DNA of 40,661 nucleotides from an uncultured Pelagibacteraceae bacterium (GTDB taxonomy: Bacteria > Pseudomonadota > Alphaproteobacteria > Pelagibacterales > AG-422-B15). Positions 28,908 to 38,315 of the stretch are shown here, one piece after another; the stretch's first letter is position 1, and the number at the start of each line of letters is the position of its first letter. Where the stretch lies: assembly GCA_902565955.1 (NCBI GenBank), contig CACFGR010000003.1:1-40661 (forward strand), in the 5' to 3' direction. Below the pieces are notes generated by a model. The model made no database searches and was not told where the DNA came from. It was given only the letters and a program-made list of their open reading frames with translations. The position numbers were made by a program, and so were the translations under genes.

Positions 28908-30386
28908 ATGGGTGATCTTTTTATTATTCTAGGAAATCAGCTTTTTGATCCAAAGCATCTAAGTAAATATAAAAATAGTAAGATATTCATGTGTGAGGAT
29001 CTTGGTCTGTGTTCATATGAAAAACATCATAAGCTAAAAATTTTACAGTTTCTTTCCTCCATGAGAAGTTACAGAGATTTATTAATAAAAAAAGGTTTTT
29101 CAGTTGACTATTATGACTGTCAAAACAATTTTGAAAAAAAGTATGAAGATAAATTAGAAAAATCTATAAAAAAAAATAAAATAAATAAAGTAAGTCACTT
29201 TGAAATCGAAGATACGCCATTCGAAAAACGTATTAAAAAATTTATTATAAAACAAAATCTTGAGTATCATGTCATACAAACACCTATGTTTCTTAATACA
29301 CGTGATGATTTTCAAAAATATCTGTCAAAACAAAAAAAGCCTTTCATGGCAACTTATTATAAAGAAAGTAGATTAAAATTTGACTTACTAATTAAAAACG
29401 AAAAACCTGTCGGCGGCAAATGGAGCTTTGATAAAGATAATAGAAAAAAACTTCCACAAGACCTAAAACTTCCAAAACAACCAAAAACAAGTGAAACCCA
29501 ACATACAAAACAATTAAAAAACTTTATAGAAGAAAAATTTAAAAAACACCCTGGCAGTACAAAAAACTTTTGGCTACCAACAACACATAAAGATGCTTCA
29601 GAATGGCTGGACGATTTCATTAAAAATAAACTGAATTTATTTGGAGACTACGAAGACGCAGTGAGTCAAAGAGATAACATCCTGTTTCATAGCGCATTGA
29701 GCCCGCTTATTAATACAGGATTGATTACACCCCAAGAAATAATTAATAGATTAAAAAAATATAAAGGAAAGATAAGTATAAATTCACTTGAGGGATACAT
29801 TAGACAAGTTGTTGGATGGCGAGAATTTATGAGAGGTATTTATCATAACTACTCGCCTAAAATGGAATCATCTAATTTTTTTAATCATAAAAGAAAATTC
29901 AAAAATGATTGGTATACTGGTGAAACAGGCATACCCCCTTTAGATCATTCAATTAAAAATGCTCTTAATTTTGGTTGGACGCATCATATTGAACGGCTAA
30001 TGATACTGTCTAGTTTAATGAACTTGTGCGAAATACACCCAAAATATGTATATAAATGGTTTATGGAAATGTTTACTGACTCTTCTGAATGGGTGATGGT
30101 GCCAAATGTCTACGGTATGGGATTATTTAGTGATGGAGGCATCTTTGCAACCAAACCATATATTTGTGGTTCAAGCTATTATTTGAAAATGATGGATTTC
30201 AAAAAAGGTGAGTGGTGTGAGACAGTCGATGGCTTATATTGGAGATTTATAAATAAAAATAGAAAGTTCTTTAGTAGCAACCCAAGGCTAAATATGATGG
30301 TAAATGTATTTGATAAAATGAAAGAGGATCGAAAGAAAAGAATTCTTAAGAAGGCAGAAATTTTTATCAGAGAACATACAAACTAA
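28908..30386 (+). CDS. Deoxyribodipyrimidine photolyase-related protein (FeS-BCP-type cryptochrome/photolyase)
   Basis: C-terminal GWTHHIERLMILSSLMNLCEIHPKYVYKWFMEMFTDSSEWVMVPNVYGMGLFSDGGIFATKPYICGSSYYLKMM is characteristic of the family. Confidence 0.92.
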   Translation: MGDLFIILGNQLFDPKHLSKYKNSKIFMCEDLGLCSYEKHHKLKILQFLSSMRSYRDLLIKKGFSVDYYDCQNNFEKKYEDKLEKSIKKNKINKVSHFEIEDTPFEKRIKKFIIKQNLEYHVIQTPMFLNTRDDFQKYLSKQKKPFMATYYKESRLKFDLLIKNEKPVGGKWSFDKDNRKKLPQDLKLPKQPKTSETQHTKQLKNFIEEKFKKHPGSTKNFWLPTTHKDASEWLDDFIKNKLNLFGDYEDAVSQRDNILFHSALSPLINTGLITPQEIINRLKKYKGKISINSLEGYIRQVVGWREFMRGIYHNYSPKMESSNFFNHKRKFKNDWYTGETGIPPLDHSIKNALNFGWTHHIERLMILSSLMNLCEIHPKYVYKWFMEMFTDSSEWVMVPNVYGMGLFSDGGIFATKPYICGSSYYLKMMDFKKGEWCETVDGLYWRFINKNRKFFSSNPRLNMMVNVFDKMKEDRKKRILKKAEIFIREHTN

Positions 30387-30396
30387 GAAAATTTAT

Positions 30397-30579
30397 TTAC
30401 TCAATTGCATTATCCATATTCATAAGTATAGGTCTTCCATCATGAGCTGTGCTTAGGGGAATAACTTTTCCATCATACTGCGCACACAAGGTTGGAGCAC
30501 TTCTTTTCTGATTACCAAGATTGACCTCAAGATCAACTATAATTAGCTTTACATCTTCCAATGTTTTTAAAATTTTCAT
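30397..30579 (-). CDS. Small 60-aa protein of unknown function
   Basis: Strong SD on minus strand: TTAGGAGGTAAATATG; follows the DUF4149-like ORF by 9 bp. Confidence 0.7.
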   Translation of the reverse strand: MKILKTLEDVKLIIVDLEVNLGNQKRSAPTLCAQYDGKVIPLSTAHDGRPILMNMDNAIE

Positions 30580-30588
30580 ATTTACCTC

Positions 30589-31002
30589 CTAATAAAAATA
30601 TACAAATACAATAAAGATAGATCCAAGAAGCTGTGAGATAAATAAAACTACAGAGAAAAAATGAAGCATTTTGAATTTTTTTTCAGCATCAACGATACCA
30701 CCTTTAAATTTATCTCTATAAATATTGATTCTAGGAGTTAGATAAATGAGATTGATTAAAAAGAAAGCAGAGGAAACCAAAGATATAATTAGAAAATCAA
30801 TCATATTAATTACAAAAAAAACAGCACACGAAAGAATAGTAATGATTAATCCATAAATGAACATTCTGGGAAAAATAACTCGTAATAACTTACCTGCCTC
30901 ATCTTCATTTAAAATTGAAAATATAGATGGTGTTACAACAGACATGAAAAAGATCATAAATCCAATAATTAATGAATGTAGAAAAATTCCAAATTCTAAC
31001 AT
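30589..31002 (-). CDS. DUF4149-like small membrane protein
   Basis: MLEFGIFLHSLIIGFMIFFMSVVTPSIFSILNEDEAGKLLRVIFPRMFIYGLIIT...; four predicted TM segments. ORF start 31080 overlaps AOX; start 31002 preferred. Confidence 0.65.
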   Translation of the reverse strand: MLEFGIFLHSLIIGFMIFFMSVVTPSIFSILNEDEAGKLLRVIFPRMFIYGLIITILSCAVFFVINMIDFLIISLVSSAFFLINLIYLTPRINIYRDKFKGGIVDAEKKFKMLHFFSVVLFISQLLGSIFIVFVYFY

Positions 31003-31009
31003 TGTAAAT

Positions 31010-31678
31010 TTATTTAGTATTATCTTTTGAGAGAATTTCCTTTGAGTCTGTATAAGTCTCTTTGTAGTCTTTTTGATCAATAAGAGTTACAAATTCATGG
31101 TTAACATCACGGTGACCCATCTCATCGTTTCTAACAGCAATGATAACATCTCTTAATTTTGCAAACTGTGATAAACCCCAATAGTCGATTGCTATCTGAG
31201 GCGCTTTTGCGTTTTCAATGTTTCCATTTTCAATTTCATCTAAATATTCGGTATAACTTATAATTGCTTGCTCCTCAAAATAACCCACAATTCTATGGCA
31301 GGTGCGAGGTGATACTAAATACATTACAAAATAAAGATTAAAAAATATTCCCTGTACTATTATTACAAGAAATCTCTCAAAAACTGATGGCTTTGCAATG
31401 TTAATAAAAGTCATTAAATGCATTCTTTCGTTCTCAGCTTCATCTAGAAGTGTTTTGATCCAGCCTCTATCTTGCTCCATATTTCTTAGGCTTTTTAAAT
31501 GATTAAGCATGCCGGCAACCATTCCAGGAACAGCTGCTACCGTCTCTAATATAACTGCTCTGTGCCCGTAACGTTTTTTAAAAAAAAGATCAGCGAAAAA
31601 ACGAAGGGCTTTTGTGAATAAGAGAGCTATACGGTCACTGTTATTCACCGGTTTATAGTGCTTAAACATTTTAGACAT
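31010..31678 (-). CDS. aox: Alternative oxidase (cyanide-insensitive ubiquinol oxidase)
   Basis: AOX di-iron motifs: [52 protein letters not shown]. Confidence 0.95.
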   Translation of the reverse strand: MSKMFKHYKPVNNSDRIALLFTKALRFFADLFFKKRYGHRAVILETVAAVPGMVAGMLNHLKSLRNMEQDRGWIKTLLDEAENERMHLMTFINIAKPSVFERFLVIIVQGIFFNLYFVMYLVSPRTCHRIVGYFEEQAIISYTEYLDEIENGNIENAKAPQIAIDYWGLSQFAKLRDVIIAVRNDEMGHRDVNHEFVTLIDQKDYKETYTDSKEILSKDNTK

Positions 31679-31765
31679 ATTATTTAGATAATATTTATTA
31701 TCAGAAATTAAATACTTTTTAACGGATGATTTACTGACATTTTGTCACATATAGCGCTGTAAAGA

Positions 31766-31841
31766 TGGCGGTCCCTACGGGATTCGAACCCGTGATCTTC
31801 TGGATGAAAACCAGATATCCTAACCGCTAGACGAAGGGACC
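31766..31841 (-). tRNA. tRNA-Glu (TTC)
   Basis: Reverse complement GGTCCCTTCGTCTAGCGGTTAGGATATCTGGTTTTCATCCAGAAGATCACGGGTTCGAATCCCGTAGGGACCGCCA. Confidence 0.96.
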
Positions 31842-31888
31842 TAATATATTATTTATATATCTAATAATCGGTCTAAATCAATAATTGA

Positions 31889-33670
31889 TTAACTATTTTG
31901 TGATGCGGAAATATCAATAATATGTAATTGAGGTATTTTTTTACCCCCCCACTCATTGATCTTTATTTTGCCAAATAAACAAACTGATAAACCTTTATTT
32001 TTTATTAATTCTTCTCCAAGCTGCGTTTTTGTGCTTCTGAAAGCCATCGCTTCAATAAATTTTCCTCCATCAGATTTAATAAGACATTTAAAATGCTCCT
32101 CACCTATTTGATCGACGGTCGCAAGTATTACATTTTTAAAAATAAAAGATGGTTCGGGATTTTCCGATCCAAAAGGACCAATTTTTTCTATTTCCTTATG
32201 AACATCTAAATTAATTGCTGATGTACTTAAAATGTCATCGGCAAATAAAATTTTGTTATTTTCAGTATTAATAACTTTATTAGTCAATTGCCTCTCGAAA
32301 AATTTTTCCAAGTCCTCTATCTTTTCAGTTTCTATTGTTAATCCGGCTGCCATAGAGTGTCCTCCACCTTTCTTAAGTAAATTACTTTGAACAGCAGAAA
32401 TAACTAACTGTCCAAGATCAATGCCTTTTATTGAGCGTCCGGAGCCTTTAGCTTCACCATTATTTATCGAGAAAACAATGCTAGGCTTATTAAACTTATC
32501 TTTAAGTCGACTCGCAATAATACCAATTACCCCCTCATGCCATCCTTCACCAGATACAATCAGTAGTTTATTTTTTAGTTTTTTATCATTAACTTGGGCG
32601 ATGGCTTGATCTAAAACATAACTTTCTAGTGTGCGTCTCTCAGAATTAAATTTATCTAAATCGTTTGAGATGCTATCGATTTTACTTTTTTCACTTTCAG
32701 TTAATAAATTAGTGCCAAAGTTTGAAAAACCTAATCTTCCACCTGCGTTAATTCTTGGACCTATCTTGAAACCAAGATCATGAACAGATACTTTTGATTT
32801 TATATTTGATTTTTCAATCAATGAATTTAAACCTGGATTTAATCTTTTTTGTATTACGTCGATTCCCTTTGAAACTAGAATTCGATTTAATCCTTTTAGT
32901 GGAACAGCATCGCAAACAGTTCCTAAAGCGACAAGATCTAATAAAGCAATAAGGTTTGGCTCTTTTACGTTATTTTTTTTAAACCAATCTTCACGTCTTA
33001 ATTTCCGGTTAAGCCCAATAATAAACATGTAAGTTACACCTACTGCTGAAAGATAGTTTAAACCTGAATTATCATCCATTCTGTTTGGATTTATAATTGC
33101 AGTTGCTTGTGGTAGTTTTATTTCTGGAATGTGATGATCTAGGACAATAATATCCATGCCTTGCTCTCTCGCATATTCAATCTCAGAAAAGGCCATTGTT
33201 CCACAATCCACGGTAAAAATAATTTTCACATCTCTTTTTTTAAAATTTGAAAAGGTTTGTATGCTAGGACCATATCCCTCACTAAATCTATCAGGTATAT
33301 GAAATAATAGATTCATTGAAATTTGTTTGAAATAATTAATTAGAGTTGAAGTTGATGTGGAACCATCAACATCATAGTCACCAAATACTGCAATTCGTTC
33401 TTTACTAATTATTGCCTGATAAAGTCTCTCGCAGGCTTTTTCCATATCTGTTAAAACGTATGGATCAGGCAAACTGTCTTTTAATGAGGGCCTTATATAC
33501 GAAATAACATCGTCTAAATTTACTTTTCTGATACTAAGTAATTTCGCAACTAGCGGACTTACTTCGTAACTTTGTGAAATATATTCCGTATCTTTTTCGC
33601 TATATTCTTTTAACGACCATTTTTTATTTGTTAGAGAAAAAAAATCTTCGTCGAAAGAGTCTTTTCTCAT
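31889..33670 (-). CDS. recJ: Single-stranded-DNA-specific exonuclease RecJ
   Basis: DHH motifs: VFGDYDVDGSTSTSTL, VLDHHIPE, GGGHSMAAGLT. Confidence 0.95.
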   Translation of the reverse strand: MRKDSFDEDFFSLTNKKWSLKEYSEKDTEYISQSYEVSPLVAKLLSIRKVNLDDVISYIRPSLKDSLPDPYVLTDMEKACERLYQAIISKERIAVFGDYDVDGSTSTSTLINYFKQISMNLLFHIPDRFSEGYGPSIQTFSNFKKRDVKIIFTVDCGTMAFSEIEYAREQGMDIIVLDHHIPEIKLPQATAIINPNRMDDNSGLNYLSAVGVTYMFIIGLNRKLRREDWFKKNNVKEPNLIALLDLVALGTVCDAVPLKGLNRILVSKGIDVIQKRLNPGLNSLIEKSNIKSKVSVHDLGFKIGPRINAGGRLGFSNFGTNLLTESEKSKIDSISNDLDKFNSERRTLESYVLDQAIAQVNDKKLKNKLLIVSGEGWHEGVIGIIASRLKDKFNKPSIVFSINNGEAKGSGRSIKGIDLGQLVISAVQSNLLKKGGGHSMAAGLTIETEKIEDLEKFFERQLTNKVINTENNKILFADDILSTSAINLDVHKEIEKIGPFGSENPEPSFIFKNVILATVDQIGEEHFKCLIKSDGGKFIEAMAFRSTKTQLGEELIKNKGLSVCLFGKIKINEWGGKKIPQLHIIDISASQNS

Positions 33671-33673
33671 AGT

Positions 33674-34624
33674 TCAATCTTTTTTGTGATAAGTCTCGAT
33701 ATACTGAGATGATGCTTCGCCAGTTCTAAGAACTAATGAATGGGTTATGTAGTGACTGCTGTCAGATCTTACTCCTCTAACCATAGTACCTTCAGTTACA
33801 CCTGTAGCAGAAAAAATAATATCGCCGTGTGCGAGTTCATTAAGATTATATTTTTTTTCTAGATCTTTAATACCAATCTTTTCAGCTCTGTTTTTTTCAT
33901 CGTCATTATTAATTACAAGTCTAGTTTGCATTTGACCACCAATGCATTGCAGTGCTGCAGCAGCTAAAACTCCCTCAGGAGCTCCACCGATGCCAAGGTA
34001 AATATCAACTGGATTATGTTCTTGCGTTGTCATAATTACTCCCGCAACATCGCCGTCAGGAATAAGAACAATTTTTGAGCCGATTGTTCTTAAAGCCTCT
34101 ATTATATCATCGTGTCTGGGTCTTTCTAATACACAGGCGGTAACCTCACTAATTTTAAGCTTTTTAGCTTCCGCGATACTTTTTATGTTGTCTTCGACAG
34201 CTGCATCAAGATCTATTACATCTTTTGGAAGGCTTCCACCAACTGCAATCTTATTCATGTAAGTGTCTGGCGCATAGAGCAACCCTCCTTTTTGAGCTGC
34301 AGCTACTACAGATAATGAATTTGGCATGCCCTTGGCTGTTATAGTAGTTCCTTCTAACGGATCTAACGCAATATCAACTTCGTGATTTTTGCCGGTTCCC
34401 ACTTCCTCGCCAATATACAGCATTGGCGCTTCATCTCTCTCACCTTCACCAATAACAATTCTGCCATCAAAATCAATTGCGTTTAATGCTGTTCTCATTG
34501 CGTCTACAGCAACTTGATCTGCTGCTTTTTCATCACCTAGTCCTATTAATTTGGACGATGCAATTGCAGCCTTTTCCGTTGCAGCTACAATTCCTGATGC
34601 ATATTGAGTTGATATTACGGTCAT
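33674..34624 (-). CDS. glpX: Class II fructose-1,6-bisphosphatase
   Basis: GEGERDEAPMLYIGEEVGTG, VDIALDPLEGTTITAKGMPNSLSV, GIGGAPEGVLAAAALQCIGGQMQ. Confidence 0.96.
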   Translation of the reverse strand: MTVISTQYASGIVAATEKAAIASSKLIGLGDEKAADQVAVDAMRTALNAIDFDGRIVIGEGERDEAPMLYIGEEVGTGKNHEVDIALDPLEGTTITAKGMPNSLSVVAAAQKGGLLYAPDTYMNKIAVGGSLPKDVIDLDAAVEDNIKSIAEAKKLKISEVTACVLERPRHDDIIEALRTIGSKIVLIPDGDVAGVIMTTQEHNPVDIYLGIGGAPEGVLAAAALQCIGGQMQTRLVINNDDEKNRAEKIGIKDLEKKYNLNELAHGDIIFSATGVTEGTMVRGVRSDSSHYITHSLVLRTGEASSQYIETYHKKD

Positions 34625-35919
34625 AACGAATCTTCAATTCTGATAAATTTAACAGATGAGCTTACTTCTGGTAATCTTTTTATCTGTTTAATAGATGATA
34701 AAAGCGATGATTCTCTAACTGTGTGCGTTATCAAAATAATTTCAGCAAAACTTGACCTTTTCGATGGCTTTTGAATTATGCTTTCAATCGAAATTTTTCT
34801 TTTTGATAGAGCTCTTGAAATTTTTGCCATTACCCCAGCTTTATCTTTGGCTGTAATTCTCAAATAATATGGGAATGACAAATCATCAATTTTATGAATT
34901 TTTAACTTCTTTTTCTTTTTTATTGATACGCCCAATGGATAATTATATGTACCTCTAATAATGTCCATAAGGTCTGACATAACAGAGGCCCCCGTTGGTC
35001 CAGCACCAGCACCAGGGCCTTCAAAAATATTTTTTCCAATTACTGAATCATTTACGACAACAGCATTAATCTCGTTACTCACTTTTGCAATATCTGATTT
35101 AAGTTTGACAAAACACGGATGAACTCTTTGTTCGATCTTTCTTAACTTTTTAGAAGCAACTGACAATAACTTTATTGAGTATCCTAATTCTTTTGCAAAA
35201 ACAAAATCATATTTATCAATCTTTGTAATACCCTCTATAAAAGTATCTTTAAAGTTTACAGGAATATCAAAAGCAATACTTGATAACAATGTAATCTTAT
35301 GAGCCGCATCAATGCCTTGAATATCAAATGTTGGATCTAACTCAGCAAAACCTTTTTTTTGAGCATCATTTAATACATCTTTAAAATCTCCTGTATTATT
35401 TTCCATTTTTGTTAAAATGTAATTACAAGTACCATTCAAAATACCATAAATTTTGTTTATTTTATTAAGACGCAAATTTTCTCTAACAGCTTTTACAATT
35501 GGTATACCACCAGCAATAGCTGCTTCATAATTGAGACAAACATTATTTTGCTCAGCAATTTTAGATAACTCATTTCCATGTACTGCAAGCAAAGCTTTAT
35601 TAGCAGTAATTACATGCTTATTATTTTGGAGTGCTTTTTTAATAACTTTATATGCTATTCCCTTTGAGCCACCAATAAGCTCAATTAAAATATCTACATT
35701 GTCATTTGTTGCTAATGACATTGTATCAGTTGTTAACGGAAGAGACTTAACTGATAAGCTTCTTTTTTTTCTTAAGTTCTTAACCGCAATTTTAATTACA
35801 TTGATATTTGCAGTTTTTTGAGAGGGTGTTTTAAAATTTTTTAATTGTTTGAGAAATCCTGATCCAACTGTTCCTAGTCCTGCGATTCCGACACCATAAG
35901 TCTTATTCATTGATTTCAA
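34621..35919 (-). CDS. hom: Homoserine dehydrogenase
   Basis: GIAGLGTVGSGFLKQL, NYEAAIAGGIPIVKAVRE, GILNGTCNYILTKME, C-terminal ACT domain. Start may be MNKTYG at 35910. Confidence 0.96.
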   Translation of the reverse strand: MKSMNKTYGVGIAGLGTVGSGFLKQLKNFKTPSQKTANINVIKIAVKNLRKKRSLSVKSLPLTTDTMSLATNDNVDILIELIGGSKGIAYKVIKKALQNNKHVITANKALLAVHGNELSKIAEQNNVCLNYEAAIAGGIPIVKAVRENLRLNKINKIYGILNGTCNYILTKMENNTGDFKDVLNDAQKKGFAELDPTFDIQGIDAAHKITLLSSIAFDIPVNFKDTFIEGITKIDKYDFVFAKELGYSIKLLSVASKKLRKIEQRVHPCFVKLKSDIAKVSNEINAVVVNDSVIGKNIFEGPGAGAGPTGASVMSDLMDIIRGTYNYPLGVSIKKKKKLKIHKIDDLSFPYYLRITAKDKAGVMAKISRALSKRKISIESIIQKPSKRSSFAEIILITHTVRESSLLSSIKQIKRLPEVSSSVKFIRIEDSL

Positions 35920-36100
35920 CCTTTTCTGGTACGCTCTCTAGATCTGGTTTCTGAGCATTGTCATGATCATCTTGTATTAATTCGTCAGCATTTGGATTGA
36001 TAAAAAATTCATAAAAAGAAAAATTTTGTACCGATGAGCAAGCATTGAAAGCAAATAAAAATAAAATTAAATTAAAAATAACTATTATTTTTTTTCTCAT
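35903..36100 (-). CDS. Small putative lipoprotein (65 aa)
   Basis: MRKKIIVIFNLILFLFAFNACSSVQNF: signal with lipobox-like FNAC; overlaps argC stop and hom start. Confidence 0.65.
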   Translation of the reverse strand: MRKKIIVIFNLILFLFAFNACSSVQNFSFYEFFINPNADELIQDDHDNAQKPDLESVPEKVEINE

Positions 36101-37107
36101 ACTATTCCTAACCCCTCATCATAATCATTCATAAGATTAAAGTTTTGAAATGCCTGTCCAGCTGCACCTTTTAACAAATTGTCTAAAACACTAACGATAC
36201 ATAATTTATTCTCTTTATATCCCTTTTTTAATCCTATAACTAAGTTATTTGTGCCGACTACATCTCTAGAGGAAGGAATTTCATTCATTGGTAGCAACTG
36301 TATAAAATTCTCTTCATTAAATCTTTTTTGTAATATATCATATATATCATTTTGTGATGCCCCATTTGTATCAATATAAATGCTACTCAAAATACCTCTT
36401 TCAACAGGCAATATATTAGCCGCAAAGAAAACTTCAGTATGAATATTTTTGATTTTAGTTAGTTCTTGGTTTATTTCAGCTATGTGTTTGTGATCACCGA
36501 TACCGTAGGTTCTTATATTTTCTCTAACTTCTTCAATTAACTCCTCTTTACCTTTTGTTTTACCTGCACCTGAGTATCCAGATTTTGAGTCAATTACGAT
36601 GTCGTCAGTTTTAATTGCATTTTGTTCTATAAGCTCAATTAGCGGAATTAAGATGCTCGTTGCATAACAACCAGGGTTTGCAACATGCTTACAATTTTTT
36701 ATCTTATCTCTATTAAACTCTGTTAGTCCGTATTGGAATTCGTTGTTTATTTCAAAGTTGCCGTGTTGAAAGCCATACCAGTTCTCATATTCTTTTTTAT
36801 CATCAAGTCTAAAATCAACTGACAGGTCAATTATACTGATATTAGATTTCAATAGATCACTTCTTTTGTGAAGACTTTCATTTGGCAAGCAATTAAATAT
36901 ATAATCAATTCTGCTTAAATTTATATCTTCATACTTTTTATACTCAAGCGAGTGTTTTATGCCAATTGAGTCTTGGATTTGAACTTTCTCACCTGCTGAC
37001 TTATTTGCAGATAAAGCCTCAATCCTAACATGGGGATGGTTGAGGCAAATTTTTATTATTTCATGTCCTACAAATCCACTGGCACCTAATATAGCTACAT
37101 TTTTCAT
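36097..37107 (-). CDS. argC: N-acetyl-gamma-glutamyl-phosphate reductase
   Basis: VAILGASGFVGHEIIKI, HVANPGCYATSILIPL, SGYSGAGK. Confidence 0.95.
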   Translation of the reverse strand: MKNVAILGASGFVGHEIIKICLNHPHVRIEALSANKSAGEKVQIQDSIGIKHSLEYKKYEDINLSRIDYIFNCLPNESLHKRSDLLKSNISIIDLSVDFRLDDKKEYENWYGFQHGNFEINNEFQYGLTEFNRDKIKNCKHVANPGCYATSILIPLIELIEQNAIKTDDIVIDSKSGYSGAGKTKGKEELIEEVRENIRTYGIGDHKHIAEINQELTKIKNIHTEVFFAANILPVERGILSSIYIDTNGASQNDIYDILQKRFNEENFIQLLPMNEIPSSRDVVGTNNLVIGLKKGYKENKLCIVSVLDNLLKGAAGQAFQNFNLMNDYDEGLGIV

Positions 37108-37147
37108 AATAATATATTAATTTTATAAAAAGAAAGTTTGAAAAATA

Positions 37148-37591
37148 TTATCTTTTTGAGAATTGGAAACGTCTTCGCGCTTTACGTCTACCATATTTTT
37201 TTCTTTCAACAATTCGAGAGTCTCTCGTAAGTAAACCTTCAGTTTTAAGAATTGGCCTTAAGTTTGGATCTAGCAAAGTAAGTGCTTTTGAAATTCCATG
37301 CCTTACAGCACCAGCTTGACCGGACATTCCCCCGCCACTAACTGTTACTGTTGTATCAACATTCATTTTTTTGTTTGTCAGTTCAAGTGGTTGGTTAACT
37401 AGCATATTTAAAACAGGTCTTAAAAAGTATTTATCAACATCCTTGCCGTTGATAACCATTTTACCAGATCCATCTTTTATCCAGACTCTTGCAACAGCAT
37501 TCTTTCTTTTACCTGTCGCATATGACCTTCCCAGATTATCCAATATAGGTTTAGCTAAATTCTCTTCTGTATTATTCATAGTATCATTCAT
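37148..37591 (-). CDS. rpsI: 30S ribosomal protein S9
   Basis: [28 protein letters not shown]-terminal [24 protein letters not shown]. Confidence 0.98.
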   Translation of the reverse strand: MNDTMNNTEENLAKPILDNLGRSYATGKRKNAVARVWIKDGSGKMVINGKDVDKYFLRPVLNMLVNQPLELTNKKMNVDTTVTVSGGGMSGQAGAVRHGISKALTLLDPNLRPILKTEGLLTRDSRIVERKKYGRRKARRRFQFSKR

Positions 37592-38056
37592 TTAGACTAC
37601 TTCCTGTATATTATATATTTTGGGATTTTGAGCTTCATGAGGATGTTTGTTACCTACATATACCTTCATATTAGATAGCTGCTTTCTTCCAAGAGGTCCC
37701 TTTGGTATCATTCTTTTAACGGCCATTCTAACAAGTCTATCAGGAAATTTTCCTTCTAAAATTTTTCTGGCATTGATACTTTTAATGCCACCAGGATATC
37801 CAGTGTGCCTATAATAAGTTTTGTCATCTAGCTTCTTACCTGTAAGCCTCACTTTTTCAGCATTAATAATAACTACATTATCACCGCAATCAACATGTGG
37901 GGTGTATGTTGGCTTATGCTTACCTCTTAAGATATTTGATACATTTGTCGCTAGTCTGCCCAATACAATATCTTTTGCATCGATCAGCAGCCAGTCTTTC
38001 TTTATGTCTTCTTTTCTTAGAGACTTAGTTTGCTTTAGTATCTTTGATGATGTCAT
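37592..38056 (-). CDS. rplM: 50S ribosomal protein L13
   Basis: [48 protein letters not shown]; start likely MTSSKIL at 38056 rather than 38080. Confidence 0.97.
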   Translation of the reverse strand: MTSSKILKQTKSLRKEDIKKDWLLIDAKDIVLGRLATNVSNILRGKHKPTYTPHVDCGDNVVIINAEKVRLTGKKLDDKTYYRHTGYPGGIKSINARKILEGKFPDRLVRMAVKRMIPKGPLGRKQLSNMKVYVGNKHPHEAQNPKIYNIQEVV

Positions 38057-38196
38057 GCTATAGTTTATTAGAGAATACAATAAAATATGTCAACAATATA
38101 TATTTATATAGTAATTTCATATATTTAAATAGAGGTATTATTATACTATAATAATTATTACCCTTTACATAAGTCTTAGAGTGTTATTCAATATAT

Positions 38197-38246
38197 TGTC
38201 GAGTTTAATGCAGCTTGCGGACTTAAACAGCTAAGCCACCGGCCGC
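38197..38246 (+). promoter_or_regulatory. Candidate SAM-II/SAM-V-like riboswitch
   Basis: TTGTCGAGTTTAATGCAGCTTGCGGACTTAAACAGCTAAGCC resembles the SAM-II order P1-GAUUU-like-CUUGC-P1'-UUAAA-GCUAA; directly upstream of metY. Confidence 0.6.
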
Positions 38247-38273
38247 ACATAAATATTATGATGCGGTTTTTTT
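38243..38273 (+). terminator. Intrinsic terminator in metY leader
   Basis: CCGCACATAAATATTATGATGCGG followed by TTTTTTT. The upstream TGCGG in the aptamer could pair with CCGCA as antiterminator. Confidence 0.85.
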
Positions 38274-38315
38274 GTTCGCTGTGAAACTCATATAAAAATA
38301 ATTAGAGGTAAAAAA

